DNA of 64,000 nucleotides from Niabella beijingensis. Its GTDB lineage: Bacteria; Bacteroidota; Bacteroidia; Chitinophagales; Chitinophagaceae. The stretch's first letter is position 1, and every line of letters starts with the position of its first letter. The notes under the pieces are model-generated. The model was not told where the DNA came from, made no database searches, and saw only the letters and a program-made list of their open reading frames with translations. Positions 8,101 to 16,314 of this stretch are shown piece by piece. The translations under genes and the position numbers were made by a program. The stretch covers positions 868,001 through 932,000 of the forward strand of contig NZ_JAIQDI010000001.1 of assembly GCF_020034665.1 (NCBI RefSeq), written 5' to 3'.

Positions 8101-9035
8101 AACAGGAAACCGGATGTATACAGACTCTTGTCGAACAGTTTGAACCCGGAGAAGTCCCAGATACACGTCATTATATAAACACCCACCCGGAAGGCCAGCA
8201 AACAGGCCACCAGCAGCCAGATCTGGCGTTTGTAATCAGAGGCGGCAAAGCGTTTGGCCAGTAACAGATACAGGGAAAGGAATAACAGGAACAATCCCGT
8301 GATCTTCAGCACTACAGACATTTCGGTGTCTTCATACAGATTATCATTGCCTTTCTGCTCCTGGATCCTGGCAGATTCAACTTCGGATAATTCATTCAGT
8401 TGCCGGACAATTTTTGGTTCCTGTTTTTCTTTTAAATAAAAAACCGGACTCCCTCCGATCCCGTTTATTACATAAGGCGTGGCTGTGACGGTAATGTCCA
8501 TGCGGCGGTCCATCGCCTTGTTGAACGGATAGGAATCCCTCAGATAATCGGTCTCCACAAAAAAAGAGGACTTTATAAGGATCAGGCAGATAGCGGTAAA
8601 ATCCGGGTGTCCGGGAACCGTTTTCCGGAGCGCGTAATAATATCCGTTGGCCAGCCTTACACCCTGCTCTTCCTTATCGCTGTATACCAGCTCATCCGAT
8701 GGCACAACGATGCCTGTATTCCAGAAGCGCAGGAACAATTTATCCTGATCGTTCTTGTAGAGGTAAAAATAAAAGTCCTTATCCGGAATGTTATTGAGAT
8801 CCCGCAATGTTTCTCTTGACTGTGTAAGCCGGTCCATCAATTCCGTCCGCTTCAGCAATTGATCAAACCGGTGCACCCGCGTCCGGATCTCTTTTTCAAA
8901 AAGCCGGGTCTGCGCATCCAGGGACGTATCCTTCAGATAGGTGGAGCTTAAAAGGAAGCCGGTAACGAAGATCACCGCAGCGGCTGCCAGCAGCACCAGC
9001 TCCCATAAATATTTATTTCTGCTCCTCCGTTTCAT
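5184..9035 (-). CDS. large NtrY-like sensor histidine kinase
   Basis: A 1283-residue membrane kinase, far longer than the usual 400-700. It begins with one membrane segment (about residues 12-30) and a long extracytoplasmic stretch. A block of hydrophobic segments follows at roughly residues 240-510, then a second extracytoplasmic part and further membrane segments, with the last before a HAMP linker. The cytoplasmic end has a HisKA domain with phospho-acceptor H1073 in AHEIKNPLTPMKL, an N box NLFVNAIDACEKN and a G box GTGLGLAMCKGIV. The NPLTP variant of the H box is typical of NtrY-type kinases. The start ATG directly abuts the mazG stop codon, so they are co-transcribed. No response regulator is nearby, so its partner is unknown. 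Confidence 0.88.
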   Translation of the reverse strand: MKRRSRNKYLWELVLLAAAAVIFVTGFLLSSTYLKDTSLDAQTRLFEKEIRTRVHRFDQLLKRTELMDRLTQSRETLRDLNNIPDKDFYFYLYKNDQDKLFLRFWNTGIVVPSDELVYSDKEEQGVRLANGYYYALRKTVPGHPDFTAICLILIKSSFFVETDYLRDSYPFNKAMDRRMDITVTATPYVINGIGGSPVFYLKEKQEPKIVRQLNELSEVESARIQEQKGNDNLYEDTEMSVVLKITGLFLLFLSLYLLLAKRFAASDYKRQIWLLVACLLAFRVGVYIMTCIWDFSGFKLFDKSLYTSGFLLPAFGDLLINSLLFCWICVFVWNRLSARPFHTEKYARNTVLTAGVSCLVILITATFSITSVIRGLIGKSRISFDVTNIDSLSIYTIVGFLILACLILGFYYLSRTLYKYILGAFGQRILLVYFWMSVLGLLFITGFVRGADVNFYMPVLLWLLIYTYIFTKEARINRFIKFSVSGTVLWIFIFSISLCLLMLKEITKAELNLRTLYCQKLATQTDPASERLISIANKYLDSNYFRNNFHRLYDEDQNVYLRDSIRQRNYIGYLNNYVTNLYIFDSLDNSLYNSFPQTVASLNTTIANKSKPTSLPDMYFYESEEFDNFAYITRRVITHPETGRLIGTVYIVSNPRKFAVANIKPELFKQFKQGEISNSAVYQYAIYHNNQLTSSSASKKYPFTTTLTPSQFPQKKVDVRERMGYSEVWYRASASKVIIMVRKSEMFLEATTLFSYIFCSFLFLVALINVLMIVLGSFMNKRLLRNSTFFPTIRSQIHGTFILINVLAFVVVGAATISFFINRFEESNNDRLSRTMNIMLNEINLHDNPNDSLRIILRREHFNEDLFQANMLNTVIKRVSDIHGLDVNVYDFTGELRATSQPDVYSRGVLSTRMAPRAFYSLLRLRRAQYIQKEQVSELAYNTIYAPVGANGAQPYAYLSIPYFTSQQELNQEISTFLITLINLYAFIFLLTGLLALLITNRITGSFTVISNKMKQVSLSRVNEEIVWERNDEIGQLVKEYNKMVSQLKESADLLAKSEREEAWREMARQVAHEIKNPLTPMKLSLQYLQKAIAENSANVQQLTSNVAKTLVEQIDYLSKIAADFSQFANINHIKEEVFDLHEVLEPLEHIYSKNPKVAFKWKKIPEAIMVKADRTQMNRLFTNLFVNAIDACEKNPEAVITVEEAMAGGAVVISIADNGSGISDAMKGKIFTPNFTTKSSGTGLGLAMCKGIVEKANGTIWFETEPGVGTTFFVRFPVAGEL

Positions 9036-9821
9036 TTACGATTCTTCTGTTTTTATCCGGTCCCATATAGCATCCATTTCCTCCAGCGTCATTTCAGACA
9101 GCTGCCGGCCCTGCCCGGCCGCCGATTCCTCCATTTTGGTAAACCGGTTAATAAATTTTTTATTCGTGCGTTCCAGGGCCGCCTCGGCATCTATTTTTAA
9201 AAACCGGGCATAATTGATCAGCGCAAACAAAAGATCCCCGAATTCTTCTTCCATTTTTTCAGATGATTGCTGCGCCACGGCCTCTTCCAGCTCCGCCGTT
9301 TCTTCAGCAACTTTCTTCCATACGTCATCGGCTGTATGCCACTCAAACCCTACCTGCCTGGCTTTTTCCTGCAACCGCATGCCCTTAACAACTGCCGGCA
9401 GTGAACGGGGCACGCCGCTCAGCACTGATTTTTTTCCTTCTTTCAGTTTCAGCGCTTCCCAGTTCTGTTTTACATCTTCCTCCGATCTTACTTCTTTCAG
9501 TCCCTTCATGCCCTCCTCGGGAGGGTAGATGTGCGGATGTCGCTTTATGAGCTTTTCGGTAATCCCGCTTATGACCTCATTGATGGTGAACTGTCCCTGC
9601 TCTCCTGCTATTTTTGAGTAAAAAACAATATGTAGCAGCAGATCGCCCAGTTCTTCTTTTATTGCGCTCCAGTCTTCCTCCAGTATCGCATCCCCCAGCT
9701 CATAGGTTTCCTCAATGGTCATCTGCCGCAGGGTCCGGATCGTCTGTTTGCGATCCCACGGGCATTTTTCACGCAACTCATCCATTATTGTCACCAAACC
9801 GTTAAAAGCTTCCTGGCTCAT
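9036..9821 (-). CDS. mazG: nucleoside triphosphate pyrophosphohydrolase MazG
   Basis: A 261-residue cytoplasmic house-cleaning enzyme that hydrolyses (d)NTPs to monophosphates and pyrophosphate. Two MazG repeats are visible, each with the magnesium-binding ExxD pattern: EELGDLLLHIVFYSKIA near residue 60 and EEFGDLLFALINYARFL near residue 190. The N-terminal LREKCPWDRKQTIRTLR is the classic MazG signature. Length is normal for the two-domain form. The stop codon is immediately followed by the ATG of the NtrY-like kinase. The pair looks like an operon started upstream of 9821, where no clear promoter boxes are seen. Confidence 0.94.
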   Translation of the reverse strand: MSQEAFNGLVTIMDELREKCPWDRKQTIRTLRQMTIEETYELGDAILEEDWSAIKEELGDLLLHIVFYSKIAGEQGQFTINEVISGITEKLIKRHPHIYPPEEGMKGLKEVRSEEDVKQNWEALKLKEGKKSVLSGVPRSLPAVVKGMRLQEKARQVGFEWHTADDVWKKVAEETAELEEAVAQQSSEKMEEEFGDLLFALINYARFLKIDAEAALERTNKKFINRFTKMEESAAGQGRQLSEMTLEEMDAIWDRIKTEES

Positions 9822-9883
9822 ACTATTCTGTTTTTTTATCTATCGTTGCTCCGTCCGACAACATAGCGCTGCAAACGGATGTT

Positions 9884-10708
9884 TTATTTTTTATCCGTAT
9901 CGGGCTCGGTAAAGCACCGGTTCATAAACAACAGCTGATAATAAATCGCATTTTGCCAGTACGCTCCGTTATGAGCGCCCGGCCGGGTAATATAATCGTG
10001 CGGAATATTACGTAACAGCAATTCCTGATGCAGATTCTCGTTCACTTTATAGAAAAAGTCTTCTGTTCCGCAGTCAATAATAATTTTTAATGTGCGGGGT
10101 TCAATAAGGTGCAGCATATTGATCACCGTGTTTTTTTCCCAGCGTTCGGGATAGTCCTTGTATTTTCCCAGCCGTTTGGCCATATCCCAGTTATTGGGAA
10201 AAGGCCGGATATCCACCCCGCCGCTCATACTTCCTGTGGCGCCAAACACATCCGGATGTTTGATGGCAAGATATAATGCACCGTGTCCACCCATGCTGAG
10301 GCCGGCAATGCCCCTTCCTTTTGACGTGGCAATGGTGGCATAATTTTTATCTACCCAGTCTACCAGCTCGTGAGAAACAAAGGTTTCATAGCGAAAAGAA
10401 GGATCTGCAGGACTATCCCAATACCAGCTGCCATAGCCGCCATCCGGGCAGACCAGGATCATCTGGTAAAGATCTGCACCATCCAATGCACCCTTTACGC
10501 CCGGCCAATAGGCATAGCTGCCGCTGTACCCGTGCAGCAGGTATACCACCGGGTATTTTTTGGTTTTTGTATAGCCATCCGGCAGGATCACCGAGGTTTT
10601 GACGGGCTTCTTCATGGAAGGGCTGTACACTTCCAGCGTATCCACTTTTGCCGCCCATACGTTCAGGCTCACAAGCAGCACGAAGCCGGCAACCAAACAC
10701 CGCTTCAT
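9884..10708 (-). CDS. secreted alpha/beta-hydrolase esterase (esterase D/feruloyl-esterase-like)
   Basis: A putative esterase of about 274 residues. Starting at the internal ATG (10708) gives a clean signal peptide, MKRCLVAGFVLLVSLNVWA; an upstream ATG at 10729 would add seven residues before it, so the shorter start is preferred. VVYLLHGYSG forms the oxyanion region. GLSMGGHGAL carries the nucleophile serine, IDCGTEDFFY the probable catalytic aspartate and PGAHNGAYW the histidine. It belongs to the S-formylglutathione hydrolase/feruloyl-esterase-like group acting on small acyl esters outside the cytoplasm. The substrate cannot be read from sequence. It is separated from the deacetylase gene upstream by a terminator hairpin, so it is probably transcribed separately. 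Confidence 0.8.
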   Translation of the reverse strand: MKRCLVAGFVLLVSLNVWAAKVDTLEVYSPSMKKPVKTSVILPDGYTKTKKYPVVYLLHGYSGSYAYWPGVKGALDGADLYQMILVCPDGGYGSWYWDSPADPSFRYETFVSHELVDWVDKNYATIATSKGRGIAGLSMGGHGALYLAIKHPDVFGATGSMSGGVDIRPFPNNWDMAKRLGKYKDYPERWEKNTVINMLHLIEPRTLKIIIDCGTEDFFYKVNENLHQELLLRNIPHDYITRPGAHNGAYWQNAIYYQLLFMNRCFTEPDTDKK

Positions 10709-10774
10709 TTTTCCCGTTACATTTATCATAATACTGACGAATTTATATAAAAAATGGTAAGTACTGTCAACAAA

Positions 10775-10805
10775 TCAAAAGGCAGGTGGGATCACCACCT
10801 GCCTT
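10775..10805 (-). terminator. terminator after the polysaccharide deacetylase
   Basis: AAGGCAGGTGG at 10779-10789 pairs perfectly with CCACCTGCCTT at 10795-10805 around a 5-base loop. Read leftward, the stem is followed by TTTT. It lies 26 bp past the deacetylase stop codon. A T-rich run also follows on the plus strand, so the hairpin could work both ways. Confidence 0.7.
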
Positions 10806-10830
10806 ATATTTTTTTTTAGTTATTTTAGGA

Positions 10831-11688
10831 TCAGAACCGTTTTTGATTGGCCAGGGCTTCTTTTACCCCCGGATATTCGGTAATGAGTGCCAGCTCATAA
10901 CCTGTTTTCGCCTTTAACTTTCTTATGAACTCATGCAGCTTCAGCGAATCTGCGGAACTCCTCCACATCTGGTCGTGTGCCAGGATCACCAGGTTATCGG
11001 GTTTCAGGGTCTTATTGGATGCAAATAAATGATCTACCTGTGCGATCAGCTGATCCGGGCTTTGCACCGCCTGTGAATTCTTGTGGTTGAACTGCCATTC
11101 CAGGTCCCAGCCGATAAGCACGTAGCCGCCTTTTTTCTGCAGCGAGTCAATTACGGATTTGTTCTTTAAAAGATCTGTACGACTGATGCTGTCGATACGC
11201 CAGGCATTGCGGCCGGGTGTACGGGCGATCGGCTCCTTCAGCATCATCAGCGCCTGGGCGCGGTTAAAATCAGAAATGACGGAGTCCGGGTTCTTATAAA
11301 ATCCGGTAAAGCGATTCCTCCAGGCATGGGAATAGCTGTGATTGAACAGTTCAATTCCCGGAAAAATCTGCAACTGCTCCCACATCAGTTTCTGTTCGGG
11401 GCTTGCCTTTGTGTGCAACCCGATCAGGAACATGGTAGCCGGCACATTTTCCTCTTTCAGGATGGTCAGCAGGTTGCGGGTACCCAGGTTCGGACCATCA
11501 TCAAAGGTCATAAAGATCCGTTTCTTTTTTTCCGGTTCTTTTTCCTTTTGCGGATCCTTAAGGTTGATCTCCACAGAATCCGGGATATCAAGATCCGCCC
11601 CCAGTTTCTTAGCCCTGGGTTTGGAATCATTACAGGATAAAAGCAGCAGGAAAGCCAGGGAACCCAATAGGTAATTCCATTTCCTCAT
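10831..11688 (-). CDS. polysaccharide deacetylase (NodB-type) lipoprotein
   Basis: A NodB-homology carbohydrate esterase (CE4-type) expected to remove N- or O-acetyl groups from a cell-envelope or external polysaccharide. The start at 11688 gives MRKWNYLLGSLAFLLLLSC, a lipoprotein signal with the cysteine at residue 19; an in-frame ATG at 11769 would put 27 polar residues ahead of it and is less likely. IFMTFDDGPNLGTRN holds the catalytic-base and metal Asp pair, and HSYSH the two metal histidines. VLIGWDLEWQ and LVILAHDQMW are later motifs. It is followed by a strong terminator, so it ends its transcript. Confidence 0.85.
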   Translation of the reverse strand: MRKWNYLLGSLAFLLLLSCNDSKPRAKKLGADLDIPDSVEINLKDPQKEKEPEKKKRIFMTFDDGPNLGTRNLLTILKEENVPATMFLIGLHTKASPEQKLMWEQLQIFPGIELFNHSYSHAWRNRFTGFYKNPDSVISDFNRAQALMMLKEPIARTPGRNAWRIDSISRTDLLKNKSVIDSLQKKGGYVLIGWDLEWQFNHKNSQAVQSPDQLIAQVDHLFASNKTLKPDNLVILAHDQMWRSSADSLKLHEFIRKLKAKTGYELALITEYPGVKEALANQKRF

Positions 11689-11939
11689 AAAAGCAGGGTG
11701 CTCCTTTGGAGCAGGCCCTTCCATAAGTTGTTTCATATACTTTTTAAATCTAAAAAGATCGTAAAACAAAAGGTGCCAGTGGATAAGGTCAGCCGAGAAT
11801 TAGAAGCCTCCGGAACACAGCCGGCAGACTTTCCAAATGTGCATTCCATGTTATTTTACAATTCTTATGTAAAACTAATCAAAGCCCCCATGATTTCAAA
11901 AAAATCTTCACATGATCCGGATCAAGATATCTGAACCTG

Positions 11940-12830
11940 TCAGCGGCCAAAAGTGTCGTAATTATCCCGGGCATATTTTTCAAACCGTTGCAGGAGCGCC
12001 ACATTTTTCTGCTCCACTCCCGTAAGCACCCCGTCAATACTGTTGGTTACCGGCACATACCACTCCACCTGGTCAAAGAACTGCCGCACCCCCTTGTTTC
12101 TGAACGAATAGCCATGCCTGGCGAAAATGGTATTCCGGATGATCTCAAGATCCAGTTTTTTCAGGTTTTTGATTTCTTTTTCCGTGAGTTCCTTTACGGA
12201 TCCGTTTATTTTATAGACCTCCTCCGAGGCCATCCGGTATACTTTGTTGATCGAAGTATCCACCGTTCCGTCCTCGTTGGTGTACAGCTCGGTTTTTGTC
12301 CGCCCGTTCTCATAATCCACATAATCCCAATCCTCGGGAAGCATCAGATTGGCATTATAGCGGAAAGGTTTTTTGACCAGCACAAATTCCTTTACGGGAT
12401 TCCTGACTTCGGTCGCTTTATAAGCCTTCCATTTTCCCTTCAGGGTATCACCGGTGATGGAAAATTCAAACCGTCCGTCGTGCCGGTCGCTGCCGGGCTC
12501 ATCCATTATGAATGAATATTTATTACCTGTAAGGGTGAGCGTTCCTTTCATCGGGCGGTCGTTTCCCTTTACAACGCTTCTTCCTTCCACCCCATCCTCA
12601 GTGATCCGGGTAAGCCGGATATTGATCCGGGCCACATCCTCATAATCCTGCTCGCCCTCAACTACACTGACAAAATCGCCCACCCAGTTTCCATACAGAT
12701 CCGTATGCAGCTCCGGGGGCAGCTCCTGCGCCGCAGCAACAGGCGCATCGGCCGCGGCCGTTTTCTTTTTAGGCTTACAGGAGAAAAGCAGTACCATGCA
12801 GAACAGTGCTGAAAAATAAGCGTATTTCAT
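11940..12830 (-). CDS. YARHG-domain lipoprotein
   Basis: A 296-residue predicted lipoprotein: MKYAYFSALFCMVLLFSC ends in a lipobox cysteine, followed by a Lys/Ala-rich linker. The C-terminal segment KLDLEIIRNTIFARHGYSFRN matches the YARHG domain, an extracellular domain of unknown function widespread in Bacteroidota and Firmicutes. The middle part (about residues 45-150) is beta-rich and may be a lipocalin-like or other barrel fold; I do not recognise it. Its ATG overlaps the stop codon of the DUF2306 gene upstream by 4 bp, so the two are translationally coupled. The role is unknown. Confidence 0.75.
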   Translation of the reverse strand: MKYAYFSALFCMVLLFSCKPKKKTAAADAPVAAAQELPPELHTDLYGNWVGDFVSVVEGEQDYEDVARINIRLTRITEDGVEGRSVVKGNDRPMKGTLTLTGNKYSFIMDEPGSDRHDGRFEFSITGDTLKGKWKAYKATEVRNPVKEFVLVKKPFRYNANLMLPEDWDYVDYENGRTKTELYTNEDGTVDTSINKVYRMASEEVYKINGSVKELTEKEIKNLKKLDLEIIRNTIFARHGYSFRNKGVRQFFDQVEWYVPVTNSIDGVLTGVEQKNVALLQRFEKYARDNYDTFGR

Positions 12831-13546
12831 TTTGATTTGATTTTATAAATAATATATTCTGCAACCAGCCAGTTGGGGATCCAGCCCAGACCAGCCACGA
12901 TCACATACACATCCATTGGTGAAGGATGGAAAAACTGTACCAGTATCCATTTCCAGAGGCGCAGGGTAATAGCAGAAAGGGTGAGTGCATAGCTGCGGAT
13001 CATCATAAAACGGTGCTCCCGAAACTGTTGCTGCCGCGCCGCCATCACAGCCCGCAACGTAAATGCCCACCACAGTACTGATAATGTTATGAAAAAGAAG
13101 ATGGCCAGCCCGCCGCCATTAGCATGTATCCCCATTATAAAACCCGTGGGCGCGGAAAAAAACAGTACCACCAGCACATAAACATATCCGGTTATCCGGT
13201 GCACGCTCCTGTGCTCCCGCAGCAGGTACCGGCTGAACTGGGTAAACCCTGCTACCAGACAGAACATTGAAGTGTAAACATGCGTATAAAATACCGGTAA
13301 ATAATACCAGAGGTTTTCCACTTCCGTCTGTTTGATCTGCAGAAAGGAGGCCCTAGTGCTGGCCGGAATGTACCGCAGTGTGATCTCCAGCATTAAAAAA
13401 CTAAAAAATCCCAGCAATGCCAAGGCAAGGAACTGCGCAGTTGTCTTATGCTTTTTTGTTAGCTGCAAGAAGTTTTGGTATAAAAATAGGAAAAATTCCA
13501 ACACCCGGATAATACCTGCGGGGCATCCGGTACCGGCATACGGCAA
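12827..13546 (-). CDS. DUF2306 integral membrane protein
   Basis: A membrane protein of up to 239 residues with about six to seven hydrophobic segments. The stretch HVYTSMFCLVAGFTQFSRYLL...HRSVHRITGYVYV and later FREHRFMMIRSYAL match the DUF2306 family, whose conserved histidines on membrane helices suggest haem or metal binding (family-level inference). There is no ATG before the first membrane helix. The open frame begins with TTG at 13546, and GTG at 13504 or TTG at 13468 are alternatives, so the start is uncertain. The stop overlaps the start of the YARHG lipoprotein. Confidence 0.75.
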   Translation of the reverse strand: MPYAGTGCPAGIIRVLEFFLFLYQNFLQLTKKHKTTAQFLALALLGFFSFLMLEITLRYIPASTRASFLQIKQTEVENLWYYLPVFYTHVYTSMFCLVAGFTQFSRYLLREHRSVHRITGYVYVLVVLFFSAPTGFIMGIHANGGGLAIFFFITLSVLWWAFTLRAVMAARQQQFREHRFMMIRSYALTLSAITLRLWKWILVQFFHPSPMDVYVIVAGLGWIPNWLVAEYIIYKIKSK

Positions 13547-13557
13547 TTACCGGGCTG

Positions 13558-13773
13558 CTATTGTTTCAATTTTTTAATTGTTGTTTGCACGGTGTGGTTG
13601 TAGGTACTGATCTGTTTACTCAGCAGATCCATTTGTTCCTTATAAACCGCATAGGCTTTTTCCAGTTTGCGGATATCCTGAACAATGGCATGATCTGTAC
13701 CTTTTCGTGCCAATGCCAGGTGCTGCAACCGTTTTATTGTTTTTATATGTTGCGAGTGAACAATGCCTTTCAT
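13558..13773 (-). CDS. small coiled-coil protein of unknown function
   Basis: A 71-residue reading frame starting MKGIVHSQHIKTIKRLQHL. It is rich in Lys, Gln and Leu, strongly helical, and has a heptad-like middle (DIRKLEKAYAVYKEQMDLLSKQI). An AGGA-like purine stretch lies about 8 bp before the ATG. It sits between two lipoprotein/membrane genes on the same strand, with short gaps on both sides. No family is recognised. The codon pattern and fit between neighbours favour a real gene, but its small size leaves doubt. Confidence 0.45.
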   Translation of the reverse strand: MKGIVHSQHIKTIKRLQHLALARKGTDHAIVQDIRKLEKAYAVYKEQMDLLSKQISTYNHTVQTTIKKLKQ

Positions 13774-13794
13774 ATTGTTCCTGTCTTAAAACTG

Positions 13795-14616
13795 CTACTT
13801 CCCCTTGTCGACAAACATGAGACGTAATCCCGTGATGTTCATACCGGTCCAGTCGTCTCTGCCTTCATCTGTGAAGATATAGGTAAACACCGTATTATGC
13901 TCATCCGAATAACTGGATGTAGCTGCATTAATATCCAGCAGGCTGCCAAATGCGCCCCGTGCAGGGATAACCATTTTATCGGAACTTCTGAGTATCGAAA
14001 GATAATTGGTATAAGGTCCTGCTCCGGGTCTGAACCTGGGCTTAAACAATTTATATGCCGTTGTAAACGGTCCGCTGTCAATGTCGGCTAACGTATCCCG
14101 GGCGATGATCACGGTATCCTCAATAAACCAGGGGTCTTCGGGTATCTCCCGCAGCACAATTTGATATTGCGTTATCACAATATCAACCGGTGCTTCACCA
14201 ATTGCCGTTTTTGCCAGGTTAAGGAATTTCAGTTTTATATAGCCCGGATCCGGCATCAGCTCTTCACTCTGGGTATTTTTCATCAGCAGGGAACTGGTAT
14301 CTGAAACAGGTACATAGTCGAGCATATCATTGCCGGGTGCTATCTGCACTTCCTGGTTAAGGGTCATTTTGCCCGTACTATCGATCAATTGCACGGTACC
14401 CTTACCCGGGGGCAAAAAATAAAAACCATCCAGATAATAAGGGGGCTTCGTTTTGTTGTATTGTATTTCCAAATGTTCCGGTATACTGCGGAACAGTACC
14501 CGGCTGTATTTTTCCAGCTGGAGGCGGTTCTCCTTACTTACATCCACGCCTTTACGACAGGCCACAGCAACGATCAGCAGAACTGCCCAGGTAAAGAGAA
14601 CGGAGACTTGCTTCAT
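13795..14616 (-). CDS. hypothetical lipoprotein, probably DUF4397-like
   Basis: A 273-residue predicted lipoprotein (MKQVSVLFTWAVLLIVAVAC, cysteine at 20). The body is beta-rich with LDGFYFLPPGKGTVQLIDST and YIKLKFLNLAKTAIGEAPVDIVIT. The latter resembles DUF4397-type extracellular domains found next to TonB receptors in this phylum (weak similarity judged by eye). It lies 101 bp downstream of the beta-helix lipoprotein gene, with a perfect 12-bp hairpin in between. It may be a surface accessory protein of the same uptake system. Confidence 0.55.
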   Translation of the reverse strand: MKQVSVLFTWAVLLIVAVACRKGVDVSKENRLQLEKYSRVLFRSIPEHLEIQYNKTKPPYYLDGFYFLPPGKGTVQLIDSTGKMTLNQEVQIAPGNDMLDYVPVSDTSSLLMKNTQSEELMPDPGYIKLKFLNLAKTAIGEAPVDIVITQYQIVLREIPEDPWFIEDTVIIARDTLADIDSGPFTTAYKLFKPRFRPGAGPYTNYLSILRSSDKMVIPARGAFGSLLDINAATSSYSDEHNTVFTYIFTDEGRDDWTGMNITGLRLMFVDKGK

Positions 14617-14631
14617 ATAGTTGATTTTAAA

Positions 14632-14663
14632 ATACAGGCGGGCGAAGGTTTGCCCGCCTGTAT
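14632..14663 (-). terminator. perfect hairpin between two lipoprotein genes
   Basis: ATACAGGCGGGC at 14632-14643 pairs base for base with GCCCGCCTGTAT at 14652-14663 around an 8-base loop. Read leftward it is followed by TTTTAAAATC. It probably terminates or attenuates the message of the beta-helix lipoprotein gene before the next lipoprotein gene starts at 14616. Confidence 0.6.
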
Positions 14664-14717
14664 ACCGGTCAGCTTTCTGGTTTCTTATATCTCAGCATTA
14701 AAAAAAGCAGCATGCAT

Positions 14718-16091
14718 TTAATATCCCTGCGGGTTAAACTGTGTCCATCCCAGCGTCCATACGGCACCGGAAGCAGGAATCGCACCTTTTGTGGCAATAT
14801 TTCCACCTGTGGCGGATTTCAGCACCGAAGGATTATAGGCAGCACCTGTATAAAAGGGACTACCGGAGAACTGCACCTGGTTCGACAATCCGGTAAAGAA
14901 GGTATTACCAACATATCCGGCGGGGGTAGCTCCTGCGGGTGTTACCACAACACCGGTGGTATAACCGTGTACCACGTTGTTGCTAAAGTGGCTTCCGGTT
15001 GTTGTGATATTTTCAAATGCCACTCCTGTGTTATACCCTATGATAACGGAATTCTGAATATCCAGAGCCGACCTTCTTCTCCAGCGGTTACCGTATTTCA
15101 GTCTGTTAGCAGCAGAATCTTTTACTGCAAGTCCCACAAAAGTGAAGTTTCTTAATACCGGTTTGGTAGTAGGTGTGGCCGCACTTCCGGTACCATCATT
15201 ATCGCTTTCCAGGCCATTGGCATCCGTTGTGGCCGGGCTTCCGCTGAGACTGTAAGTAGCTTTAACATCTTTCAGACTGATCCCGTACTGGATCGTACCC
15301 TGATAACCAAAGTCAAAATCAAAGTCATCATCTTCCGTTGACAATGCCACCAGGTGATCCGCATTTACGGTACCGCCAAAAAATTCATAGGCATCATCCT
15401 TACTCCAGGAAACCTGGATATTGGATAGTACCGTTTTGTTACCTACTCCGGCAAGGGTAAGGCCATTGATTTCGTTGTTGGGCGACAACAGGTAGCCCGG
15501 GAACTCAATCCTTACATACTTTAATGAACCGGAGCTATCCGCAGCGTTGGTGCCACCAAAGTTTACATTCACACTTGCGGGAAGCGGATCGGGGATACCT
15601 TCTACCCTCGGATTTGTTTGGTTGGTGGGTGCATTACCGAGCAACACCACTCCACCAAAGTCCCCCGCCAGGCGGCCGGTAGCTTTGGGAGAAGTAAATA
15701 CAATGGGAGCAGCAGCAGTACCATTGGCCACCAGCCTGGCATTGCGGGGTACTACCAATACACCTTTCAGCGTTTGCGGACCATAGGCCGGGTCGTTATA
15801 CGTTTTTGCAGTGCCGGATGTGAGGAAGGTTCCGGCTTCAATGGTGAGGGTATTACCGGGCTTTACATAAGAAACACCATCGATCAGCCATACCGTGTCT
15901 TTCGACAGGAATTTTACCGTGATCAGGCTGTTCCCGTCCACCGGAATGTGCTTCTGGGGCTTTGAGGGTAAGCCCGCGCGTGCTGGTCCGTTGAATTTTT
16001 CATCCGTGTTGTTTTTTCTACAACCGGTAACAGCTGCTGCTGCAACAACAACTGCAACAGCAACGCTTTTAAGTTGGGTTTTCGTTAACAT
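14718..16091 (-). CDS. beta-helix-like surface lipoprotein
   Basis: A 457-residue lipoprotein with a signal [20 protein letters not shown] ending in VTGC, then a KNN-rich linker. The body has many short beta segments and Asn/Gly/Asp turns (for example [27 protein letters not shown] and [20 protein letters not shown]), suggesting a right-handed parallel beta-helix. Proteins of this type are common in Bacteroidota beside TonB receptors. The acidic run could bind metal. It lies 223 bp downstream of the STN-containing TonB receptor on the same strand and may be its surface-exposed partner for ligand capture (inference). No catalytic residues are recognised. Confidence 0.6.
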   Translation of the reverse strand: MLTKTQLKSVAVAVVVAAAAVTGCRKNNTDEKFNGPARAGLPSKPQKHIPVDGNSLITVKFLSKDTVWLIDGVSYVKPGNTLTIEAGTFLTSGTAKTYNDPAYGPQTLKGVLVVPRNARLVANGTAAAPIVFTSPKATGRLAGDFGGVVLLGNAPTNQTNPRVEGIPDPLPASVNVNFGGTNAADSSGSLKYVRIEFPGYLLSPNNEINGLTLAGVGNKTVLSNIQVSWSKDDAYEFFGGTVNADHLVALSTEDDDFDFDFGYQGTIQYGISLKDVKATYSLSGSPATTDANGLESDNDGTGSAATPTTKPVLRNFTFVGLAVKDSAANRLKYGNRWRRRSALDIQNSVIIGYNTGVAFENITTTGSHFSNNVVHGYTTGVVVTPAGATPAGYVGNTFFTGLSNQVQFSGSPFYTGAAYNPSVLKSATGGNIATKGAIPASGAVWTLGWTQFNPQGY

Positions 16092-16314
16092 AAAAAATGA
16101 TTACTTTTTTGTTACCTTTGTTTTGCTGTTTTGCATGGCCCGCTTCAAAAAGGCAACATATTGCGGCGGGTTCATGTATTCCTTCTTCCGGCTTTCCTGT
16201 TTTTTATTATTTTATGGTCTTTACTCCTGGTGAGTAAAACCCGGTTGGGCAACAGGGCCGGGAAGTATGAATTATTTACAAACCTTGCAGTAACATCGGG
16301 TATCCTGCCGGTCT

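Noticed and set aside
16113..16120. Perfect TACCTTTG -7-like box on the plus strand
   Set aside because: No TTTG box upstream and no plus-strand gene downstream; the only genes around run leftward.
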